Positions 48,135-60,100 of a stretch of DNA of 64,000 nt are shown here, one piece after another. Made by a program: the position numbers and the translations under genes. The stretch covers positions 77,422,941-77,486,940 of the forward strand of contig CM036753.1 of the NCBI GenBank assembly GCA_020796225.1. The letters are read 5' to 3'. Numbering within the stretch: the stretch's first letter is position 1; each line of letters opens with the position of its first letter. The DNA is from Arion vulgaris. Taxonomy: Eukaryota; Mollusca; Gastropoda; Stylommatophora; Arionidae. The notes beneath the pieces are model-generated. The model did no database searches and was not told where the DNA came from. It worked only from the letters and a program-made list of their open reading frames with translations.

Positions 48135-51100
48135 GTAAGTTTGCTGCGTACATCAGGTTAGCTTATGTTTGTTGCTTCTTTTTTATGTATGTTCTTCTGA
48201 TGTTATTTAACATTCAAAGAAAATTATGCACAAACAATCCTGATGTCTCTGTGTCAAAAAAATAAAAACTCACATGTAAAGGGCATGAAACATTGCATGT
48301 GAAAGACAGGCTTAAAGGTATTATTCAAAGCAGGAGTCAAGGGTAATGAACGAGCTGATAGATTGGCTGGCATGGTTATAATATCAGAGGAAGCTGCAAT
48401 GGACTGAAGTGACATTCATAATGCAGTGAGTCTTTCCGGACAGAGAAGTTTCAGGGTTGTGAATCCCAGTCGCTGGCCAGATTGAAAGAAATGGGCGTCG
48501 AAATTGGTACATCCCGAAAAGAACGACATATCAAATATGCAAAAAGATTGATTAATCAACATTGAACTGGCATGTTTGACTGCTGGATTTGTTGAGGTGG
48601 AGATCGGAGCACCTATGGAAGTGCTATGATGAACATTATTCAAACTGTACCATGCAGTGTATGAACAGTATGGTTAATGATAATGACATTGAAAGCGAAA
48701 GAATCACAGAATACATATTCTTATACATACAAATTTTATGCATGCTAGGACTAATTAGATTTTGAATGGACCATGAGAAGGATACTGTCATTGGCCACAT
48801 TAGAACATAATATGCCCAAACAGAATATTAACTACCATGTCTTGTAAAAATACCATTGTAGTGTCTTTAAATATGTCTCAGAAGAATTCTCAGAATTCGT
48901 TGGGACCAGAGAATACCAAATACTGAGATACCCAGTGCACAGGCATCAACAATATCAGTGAGGAAATAAAATGTAGGAGATGGAAGTGGTTGGAGCATAC
49001 ATTAAGAATGCAGAAGACAAGACACCCACCTGTAACTTTGAAATGGAATCTGGGAGGCAAGAGAAGTACGGGGTGACCTAGAGAGACATAGGAGAGGAAC
49101 TGTAGACAGAGAAAGAGAAGAGGCAGTAAAGACCTGGAATGAACTAACTTTCTCAAGACAGATCTGGTTGGAGAAAATTTGTTGATGTGTTATGCTCCAA
49201 GGGGAGTTAAGAGAAGTTTCTTTAAATCTGTCAGTTATCTTAGTGTGCTATTTGACTTTTAAAATACTAGTGATAAATAGTTTTATCTAAACTTTGCAAC
49301 TTGAAAGTGAAAGAAAACAATAAAAGTGATCATTATGAACAGTTTACGAGTGCACCATTCATAGTTATAACAGTATAGATAATTCAGAAATATGCTCTTG
49401 CCATTCTGGAAGCACATAATAGTAAGATAAATGCGTGTTGTTTCTCTTATAATGGATGAAGTGACATTCTCCCATTTAAATTCTGGATTTATTCATATCA
49501 TTTGGTACTGAAAGCATAATGTCAGGGAAAAGTTTGTTTGGTACAATACTCTCTTAATGTTCATGGTGATACGCTTGTAATTTCAAAATTGGTGCCATTT
49601 GTTCTTTGATTTTCTTTGCTTTATTGCATCTATGTTGGATTTTGTTAGTTATTCTTCCATTTGCTGAAAAATGCTCCCAGATATCTGGACATTTCAACTT
49701 GTTTTGACTGATGTTTGGCAATGGAGATATTGGTAGTGCTTTTCTCTGTAGTAAATGCCAGTATTTCGGTTTTGCCTGTTTATTTTCATGTTATTGTCAT
49801 CACATGCAAACTTGAGGCAGTTAATGTGTTGTTGTATCTGTTCTTCTGTTGATGACATGGTTGCCTGATCTTCAGCAAAAAAAAATTCATTAAGAAGTTC
49901 CCCAATGCTGTCCCCTTCATTGGTGTTAGCTATTTGATAGATTTGGTCAACGTATGTGATGATCAACAACGCTGATAGTACACATTCTTATCTTACTCCA
50001 GACCTAACGTGGAACTTTTCTGATATACTTGTGTGTTTTTTTTAATTGTACACTGGCTGTTTATGTAGAAGCTCTTGCATAGGTTAATTAAGTGTTCGAT
50101 AACTCCATAGTTTGACAATATTGTCTAACAACCTTTCCATATCTACGCAGTAGAAGACTTTTTCCTGATCCATGAACATAACATGTGTCAGATTCAACAT
50201 TCCTCTCCATTGACTGCCTGAGGGCAAATATTGCGTCTGTGACATTTCAAAACAGGAAATGAGATCGTTTTACAAGACCAAAAAACAGGATAAAGATTTT
50301 AAAGGAATGTTACGATTCCCTGGCCTATTCTTTTCCTTATTTCTTTACTACATCTCCCAACTTTTATCTTTTATCATCTTCCAATAGCTTGTGTAGTAGG
50401 AAATGAGCCATCATTATAAAAATAGCTTGACCTAAGGATAGAGATTTAACATGCTGTGCTCACTAAGAAGTGATGCTCTTCAGTGATTCAGGTTGGGACT
50501 ATAGGTTTGCCATTAAGTTTGGACACATATAGAACATACACAAGCTTGGTATGATCAGAAGCTAATCTGGTGGTGGGAAATTAGCACGGTATAGTAAGTC
50601 CTACGTTGACTGCTATCGTTGTGATGTAAAACCCCATTGTTCCCTATAGTGATAGGAAAATCTTTTCCAGGTTCCTGCTTGGGATACATAGAACATGCAG
50701 TCGCTCTAGCTGTGCAACGCCATGTACTCACATATTGTAATTGGACATCCGATAAAGCTTCTGGGGCTATCGACACCTTTTGGGACCTCTGCCCTATAGC
50801 TAACACGTTGTTATATCTGTTAGTTGTGTACGAGGCCCCAGATAACATATAACTACAGGGGCTGGTTGTTGTTTAGTATATATTGTTGGCAAGTGTGTCC
50901 GTGCACAAGAAATGGATAGAGGGAGATAGGTATTGTGTAATCAAGAAAAATACTTGGATGTCACACTTAGTAATTTTAATGGGACAAATGCGTGGGCTAA
51001 TAAATTGTCTAATTTCTGATGAATACCAGTTACATTACACTGGTATGATAGTCACGATAGACATACCAAACACAGTCCCTCTTCCTACTCTCCCATCCAT

Positions 51101-54100
51101 TTATCCAGCACTATTCAAAAACAGTAACATAGAAACCATACTCAAATTTGAAGCTTTCCCCCCACTTTTGTTTTCAATATATACATATGTATTAACATGG
51201 TCTTATGAAAAATAGATGCCTAACACCATATTTCTCAATATACCTCTTGGTCTGAAAACTGGGGTTCCTTTACTTGCTTATCTAATACATCTTAAATAGA
51301 ATGCCACTTGCAAGTCTGCACATATTCGTGACAAGTATTTCAGACAACATTCTTCTTTTAGGATTGTCATTGTTCACATTGCATATATAGAGCCATTTTG
51401 TTATTCAATTTTAACCACATCAAATACATGTATTTCTATCAACAGAGCCAAAACCATTTTATCTATATATATTCCCTGATGCATGGGCTGTTAGTGATAA
51501 AGTTTCTATAAATATATTTATTTATTCAGAAAATAAATTATGAAAGCACCAAACGAATGAAATAATATGCAGACATACATAATAATTAAACAGCAACGGT
51601 TCACTGGATTTCTTTAGATGATGTCTGAATGGGCGAACATCATGAATACTTTGAAAGATCCAGACAGTTTTGTGTGCCTGCTCTTTGTGATATTTATACA
51701 AAGTATGCAGTTGTTGGTGTCATAATTTGATCAGAAGCACATTAAATGTTGCTATTTATATGGATAGCTTTCACATTAAAAAACTACTCTGTTCGCTCAA
51801 CCATAGGCTAGAATTGAAGGTATCGCACTCAGATTACAGCTCTTTGCATTTATTTTTCGTTTTTGTGTTTCATTTCAGTGGCTGTCATTGTTATATTTTC
51901 TGTCATTGTTATATTTTTTGAGTTGTCTTAGCAGCTCTATTCTTTCTTAAATGTGGTTGGTGATATTAAAATAGATAATGTTGTCCATAAAAATATGATG
52001 GTGTGTAGATAGCAGGCATTCAAGGAGTGTGTAAATATGAGATATGCACACTGTATAATGTGTAAAATATCTCACTGTAGCCTTGGGCCCCCTTGACACT
52101 TGTTGTTAACACCACTTGTGACACTTTTGTTGTCTTGAACTTGTTGTTGACACTTGTTGTTGGTCTTTGACACTTTACCTGTGTTGGTCTTGACACTTTG
52201 CCTTGTTGTTGGTCTTTGACACTTGTTGTTGACACTTGTTGTTGGTCTTTGACACTGTTGTACACTTGTTGTTGGTCTTTGACACTTGTTGTTGACACTT
52301 GTTGTTGGTCTTTGACACTTGTTGCTTGTTGGTCTTGACCTTGTTGTTGACACTTGTTGTTGGCTTACACTTGTTGTTGGCCTGTGACACTTCTTGCTGT
52401 TGGCTTGACCTTTGTTGATACTTGCTGTTGGCCCTTGGCACTTGTTGTTGGCCCTTGGCACTTGTTGTTGGCTTTTGACACTTGCTGTTGGCTTTTGACA
52501 CTTGCTGTTGACACTTGTTGTTGGTCCTTCTCTATATTTTGTTCCATCTGTGATTCATTTATTTCAGTTCTTGTTCTACTGTTCTCCTCAAGTCGTTTTG
52601 GGTCTTCTATATTTTCGTTTACCCTCATGTGTACATCTCAGTGCAGCTTTCCTGACAAGTTAGTTTCCTTGTGTATCACATATCCGATCCATCTCCAACA
52701 TCTCTTTTGGACAACAGTGCTCATAATCTCTTGTTGACATTGCAAGCAGTTCTTGGTTAGAGATAGTATTTGGCAAGAACAGATGTAAGATCTTTCACAT
52801 ACAAGTTGTATGGAAGGTACAGAGTGTGGACACATCTTGTTCTGTCATTTGTATAGTAGAGTTGATAGAATACAGCTGTAGTATATATATATTAACCTTA
52901 GTTCTGAAGCTATATTGGACTGATTTCTAGACTGTCTGAAGGGTGTAAAATATACTCTAACTATAAATATGTGAACTACTCATATCTAATATGCTGATCG
53001 GCTGTGTTTCTTTTCTTTTATTGCTATTTTCTCCTGAGTGCAGTGACATATACTGCTAAACCTTCTTGTTCCTAGTAGAATAACTGTGACCATTGATCTC
53101 AGACCATTTTCTTTGGCTCTTTGTTGTCAAGGGTCATCTCTGACGGTCTTCATATGACAAATCAGATCTGATACCGTGTTGCAGTATAACTCCAGATGTG
53201 GTACTTTTAAAGTGTTTTTGTTGTTGTTTGTAAATGGTGTGAAAGTTAAGTTTCCATCTATCAGGATCCATTCTTCCCCTTTTAGTAAGGTTGAAATTGT
53301 GTTTACCAGGCCTATTGTTTGTTCTGCCTGGACTGTGCACTACAGTCTACACTTGATTCTCATACCCGTAATATTATTGGTATTAATGTGTCGTGGGTGA
53401 GCATGGTCTGCTGTAACATATATAAAGGTTTTGTTTTGCTAATAGCATGATGAGGACACAGTAACAGAAAACTAGACAAATATGTCATCTTTACAATGGG
53501 AGTATCTCTGGTGCAACCGAGGACTATATACACGCATTCATTTTAAACCATTATTATAACGATATTGAGAGAATGCTCATTCTTTAATCAACTATGGTCA
53601 TAACCAATTGATGGAACAGGACCACCAAAATCTAATCATAAATCGACTAGCCTATTCATTAAATTATGATAGATTCTGAGCAAACATGCCCGGTAGCAGT
53701 GAATAGGAATAGACCTGTCATAAAGTTTGAATATAATAAGACACCAAGGAAATATATCAAAACACAGTCCATTGATCATGCCCGATGAATCTTATTAAAA
53801 GGTTATTTTTTAAAAAGTATCTCATCAAAGTGAAAGTTACCACCCAACTAAAAATAATGCATATCATCAATCGACTGTTCAGTTGAGAATGGTCATCATT
53901 TTTGTCCAAGCAAGACACAGCTCAGAGAGTTACCACCTATACCACAGATACAGAATTGACACAGCTAATATATGTGCACCTATGGCATATCGTTCTGCAC
54001 AATATACTATAGTGAAAGAAGTAGAACATGACCATCCACTGTTTTGTTTCATTAAAAGAGGGCCAGACTCTCTGTCCTCCTTCGGTGGACTACGCACAAG

Positions 54101-57100
54101 CTGTATGGGCCTGTAGCAGTCAGCGACTCATAGCTGTCTGCTAGTATCAGCGTAAGAACAAAGCTGACCAAGACTTCACTCTGCATCTCCTTGGTAGTCC
54201 CAAAAAACAGATGACTACCATGAAGTCTGGCTAATTTTGTGAAGATCAATGAGGTAGAAGTTAACCTGGTACTACAAACAGGCTTGTTGAAGATGAATGT
54301 GTTGGACAGAAAGGTGCAGATACCCCCAGCTTGTGCTGAAAACTGCGATTCTATGGATTCTGTTCTCCTGACTGCATCCTGCTATAACCAGTGGGAGTAT
54401 GGAACAAACGAGGAAGATGTTTCATTAAAAGTAGTACAGCAATGCCACAAACCTGGAACTCATTGCTTCCATTGTCACAATCATTAGCATGGAAGTTTGA
54501 AAGTGAACAAAGAGGACAAACAACTTATTCAACATGAGAATTTAAAATAAGTTGCCTTTAATAATTTAAGTGTGTTTTGTAGCTTAGCATATAGTTGTCA
54601 GATGCATGTGACAGCACCTCATGGAAGTTCTTACATTTTCTTTATATTCTATGTAGTCAATCCTGTCTCAAGTTAATGACAGCATGAAATGGTGTGTGGA
54701 CAACTGTCATCACTCAGACCAGAGCTTGAACTTTGGCAAGTGTCTTCTGCATGTCACAAAACTGAACTGTCAGAGTACAGCAGCTGTAAGTTTTGTGATG
54801 GAGATAGTTAGTATTTCATTGTTTGCTTTCTAGGAGAGATATTGTGCTAACATTTGCTTGTTTATTTTCTGAGAGAGACATTATGTTTACTTGCTTGTTT
54901 TCTTGTAGAGCTGTAAAAATGTTAACAGTGACATTTGAGCTTTTAGAGATAGTATTGATGTTAACATACATGCGGGCATGACTTAAAGACGCTTACAGAA
55001 TACGGTTAAAACAAACACAGGTCTGTCATAAAAGTTCCATGTTGGATCAGGAGTAAGATAAAGATGTGTGCTATCACCGCTGCTGTTCACACATATATCG
55101 ATCAAATCTGTAAAACAGCTAACATCAAAAATGGAAACAACCTTGGGGAACTCTTAAAAACGAATTTCTTTTTGCCGGCTATCAGTCAACCATATCAACA
55201 ACAGAGAAACAGCTAAAGCAACACATTAACAAACTCCAGTTAACATGCAATGAATATAATATGAGAATAAACATTGGCAAAACTGAAGTAATGACATTCT
55301 CTAGAGAGGAAAACACTACCAATATCTCCTTTACAGGCGTAGCAATCAACAACAGTAAATGAGTCGTTGATTTTCTAGGCACCACTTATATGTTCAGTAG
55401 TTTGCCATTGCTTTCTGAATGGTGAGGCCTATTTTTATCCAAATGGAAAAATCCAAGGGAATTAATTGGCTTCCAAACTTGCCTGTCGCAGAGTTTGACC
55501 ACTTACGCTGTATGTTTTATGAATCAACAAATTAAGACTGTATGTAAAAAGTTGACTAGAAATCTGTCATTGTGGTAGATCAACATGATTCCATAGAAAA
55601 TAAATTGAACACAGTGCTTTCTTAAGCCTTCCTCTAATATCTGTGAAAAAATGGAAACAATATTGAAGTGAATGTGTGATTGGTAGTTGATGAGACATCA
55701 GAGAGTGTATGTAAAAGAATAGTGGTTACTCATTGCTTAGCATATACACTTTTCATGTGAAATTGATACCTAAAAATTGTGACTAATGCCAAGTTTTAGT
55801 CTCTTTTTTGGGGGGTAACATTTCTGACCTGATGATATTTTGTGATTTAGTGGGATATTTATAAATATAAATTTGCTTTGTAACTATGTTACGAGAAATT
55901 ATGTAGATATTTTTGTATATGTGGGGTTGGTGAAACGTGTAAAAACAAAGTACTGTAGTTTTATAAAGTACAAAAACAACGAACTTCTTTCTTTTTATAT
56001 TGTTTTTGTACTTTGTAAAAAAAACAGTACTTTGTTTTTCTGTTTCTCGCCATTGCTACAGTTTTACCTTCCCTTATATTGATAATACTATATGGGGGGT
56101 GGGTGGTGTTGAATAGAGGAAGAGAGTGACAGAGATAAAGATTGTTGGTAAAGGACTGAAATTGGCAGACAAACTAATTTCTGATATAATAGCCAAATAG
56201 TAAACATTTTACATTACTGATATCTGCAGAACAAAGTCTACCCTGCATTCCCAGTGAAAGATTTTGACTTTGGTAGAGACATTGAGACTTATAAAGTGCA
56301 GGATGATTTCAACAAGTCTCTTTCAGTATTTCCCATGCCCGATGAAATTAGTCACTATAAGCTGCACAGGTCAGTATTTTTGCCAGACATGTTTACTTCT
56401 CCGTAGAGCTAATGTAAAGTTTATACCAAATCAGATCATGTGTCATCACAACTTCTTGTTTCTTTGCCTTAATGGTACATTGACAAGCTATTGTCTTCAA
56501 CCCTTTTGGTGTTTTATTCACATCTGGAAATCAGCCCAATACAGCTTCAGGACCAAGATTAACACTTTTGTTGCCACAGATGACAAAAGTAGACGAAACA
56601 CAAACTCCCTTTCACTGCTTTTAGTTTATTAGTTTATTTTTGATGATTTTTAAAATTATCATCCCGAAACTGTTCATGCCCAAAACATAGTGTGGCAGTG
56701 AGCCAGACTTGGTTGAAAAATGGGTGGCAGCGAAAGTAGTAATATATATCACAGCTGTGTGCTATAAACTTTATTGTGCGAATCAGAATGCTGGAGAAGG
56801 ACAGAACAAGATATATCCAAACTCTCTTCCTTTCATATAACTTGTATGCTATAGATCTTGCATGTGTTCTGGCCAAATACGATCTCAAACCAAGAATTGC
56901 TTGCACATTGTCAACAAGAGAATATGAGCATGATCATCCAAAAGAGACACTGGAGATGGGTCAGACATGATAATAAGAATTGTGACAAACTGTCAGGAAA
57001 GCTGCACTGAGATGGACACTTAGAGAGTAAACAAAAATGTGGAAGATCCAAACAACCTGGAGTAGAACATAAGAACAAGACCGAAAGAAATGAGTCATAG

Positions 57101-60100
57101 CTGAAACACAATACACAATACATATGACAGCCAAGAATAGAGAAGAATTTATGCATTTGTTGCTGCACTAAGCGCCAGGGCGTCACAGGCTAGGGAGAGC
57201 AAATCCAAACAAAATGCATGCTGAAATCTGATGTGCTTGATGCAAAATATTACAGCTCAATAGTTGTAAACCACAGCATACTGTACTTATGATGTTTAGT
57301 CCTGATTGTTTTTTTCTTATGAATGTTTAGTCCTGGTTGTCTTTTCCTTATGAATGTTTAGTCATGGTTGTGTTTTTCTTATGAATGTTTTGTCCTGGTT
57401 GTCTTTACCGTATGAATGTTTAGTCCTGGTTGTCTTTTCTTTATGAATGTTTTGTCCTGGTTGTCTTTTTGTTATGAAAGTTTTGTCCTGGTTGTCTTTA
57501 CCGTATGAATGTTTAGTCCTGGTTGTCTTTTTGTTATGAAAGTTTTGTCCTGGTTGTCTTTTTGTTATGAATGTTTAGTTCTGGTTGTCTTTTTGTTATG
57601 AATGTTTAGCCTGGTTGTCTTTTTGTTATGAATGTTTAGTTCTGGTTGTCTTTTTGTTATGAATGTTTAGTCCTGGTTGTCTTTTTGTTATGAGTGTTTA
57701 GGCCTGGTTGTCTTTTTCTTATGAATGTTTAGTCCTGGTTGTCTTTTTGTTATGAATGTTTAGTCCTGGTTGTCTTTTTGTTATGAGTGTTTAGTCCTGG
57801 TTGTCTTTTTGTTATGAGTGTTTAGTCCTGGTTGTCTTTTTGTTATGAGTGTTTAGTCCTGGTTGTCTTTTTGTTATGAGTGTTTAGTCCTGGTTGTCTT
57901 TTTCTTATGAATGTTTAGTCCTGGTTGTCTTTTTGTTATGAGTGTTTAGTCCTGGTTGTCTTTTTGTTATGAGTGTTTAGTCCTGGTTGTCTTTTTGTTA
58001 TGAGTGTTTAGTCCTGGTTGTCTTTTTCTTATGAATGTTTAGTCCTGGTTGTCTTTTTGTTATGAGTGTTTAGCCCTGGTTGTTTGACCTCTTTTTGATC
58101 CTAATGCAACCTTTGTCATAATTCTCCTTTCTCTTCTCCTCCCCTCATGCTGTTGTTATTACTTTCTCTTCTCCCACTTATGTTGTTGTTGTTGCCAAGA
58201 AGTTGTGATCACTTTACATGTTCATCTTGTTATGCCCCTGTAAATATAATAATTTTAACATCAGGTACTTCTGTGAGGTGGAACTCAACTCTACTCGACA
58301 TCAAATCCAGGAGATGAAAAATAACATCTTACACATGAGCCAGTTTGCTCCAGGAGGTCGGGACAGTGTATCATGGCCTATAGGTAAGTCAGTAGAGTAG
58401 CCATGGCTTAAAATATTTTGATTTTGTTATCAACATTTCTGAAACTAACACTTCTACTCAAAAACTATATTAAATGATGAACTAGTTAGATTTAACTTCT
58501 CAGCGTTCAGTGAGTAGTGTCCCAACAGGCGATCAGTCCTGTTTGACCAACTGAAGATATCAACTACAGAACACTTATATAGTATCTCAGGTGGTGATGA
58601 TTCTGGATTGTTCCCCAACTCAGAAATTCACTGAATCCAATTCTAAATGGATGCACTAGAAAATTGAATGTACCAAGAATTGCACCCTATACATCAGTGA
58701 TTTAATCCAGTGTTCTACATCAGTGATTTAATCCAGTGTTCTAACATTATTCTATGCCAACTGACTATCATGATCTTATACAACAGATATATTAATTCTT
58801 TTTGATGAATAGATCAGGTGTTTTAGTAATTTCTTAAATGTTCTACTAAAGTAGATATTCTCTGCTTTCAAGTTATCCTGTAGTATTAATACAATTCTTT
58901 ATATATAAGAACCTGTGGACTGGAGTTATTATAGACAATTATATAAACACATTCCTTTTCAATTTTAAGAAATTTTGTTTGCATAGAGGCAGAGGTTTTA
59001 CAGTGGTAAATTGAGAACTGTCCAATATAATATTTTTGTATGTATATTTATAAACTGTTGTGTATGATGTCTCTTATTATTTAACTGCACTAGTAATAAT
59101 AAGAATAATAATGGTCCACCCTGAGAGATGAAGACAATTTCAATGCCGTTTTTGTGTTGTCACAGATTTAGAGCAGAATCTTAAAGGTCTTTATACATTC
59201 GATTCTAGCAAGGAAACTTCTGTGATGTCATACACACATATAAGAGCTGATAACAGAGTGCTATTCACTAACCTTTTGGGCATGTTGCCTTTATGCCAAA
59301 ACAATTCTTTGGTGTTTTGCATTGTTGGCTCCTTGAGGGATGCCATTGCATTTTTTTCCAGAGACCCTTAGGATTGTTGTCGGAGCTACGGAGTTCGTGC
59401 TTTGTGCAATACTCTCGGCAGGTAGCGTGCCATTTCTGCGGAGAGGGACCGAGCCATATTGGGTAAAACCCGTTGCAATGAAGTCAATCCTTCGGCTTTA
59501 TTTGTAATTTATGTTTATTTTTTGAAACGTAAAAAAAGGGGAGAAGAAACAAAGACATCCTACGGGACCTGCATATCAAGGAGCACTGTCGCATGAATAA
59601 CATGTCCTGGAAGATGAAATATTTTGCTGCATTACACTTCACAGTGGTTAGGAGAGAATGGTAATGGAAGGCATGGTTCTTTGAGTACGAAGCAGGGGAT
59701 GACCAAGACTAAGGTGGCAGCAGGACATCAAAGAGACCTTGAACATTATGCTAGAGGAGGCAGGAGAACTTGCTAGGGACATAGTGTTTTTCAGGCGTGC
59801 TGTGATGAAAGTGAGATTCCGCAGGGGACATGCTACCAAATGATGATGATTATGAAATGTAGCCATGGTAGGAAAAATGTGATGGTTTTGACCCTTACCT
59901 TTAGGAAATTATTTCCTTTGGGAAGCTCTGGCTGAATGGATTATAGCGTAGGTCCCATGCGGAGACACAGGTTCAATCTTTAGTAAGTCCAATGAGTTAT
60001 TTTTCTGTCAGGGACATAAAAATCATAACCTGAATATTTTCATGCGCGACTGCACTAGTCTTGCAGCCATTAAATTCCACAGGCACATGCCGCCTCCTCC

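Noticed and set aside
52072..52628. Gln/Asn/Lys-rich proteins on the minus strand
   Set aside because: Three frames are open at once because of the CAA/CAG-like repeat on the minus strand; no gene evidence.
56264..56632. 122-codon open frame overlapping CHPF exon 3
   Set aside because: It uses another frame than the conserved CHPF exon and runs into intron; a shadow.
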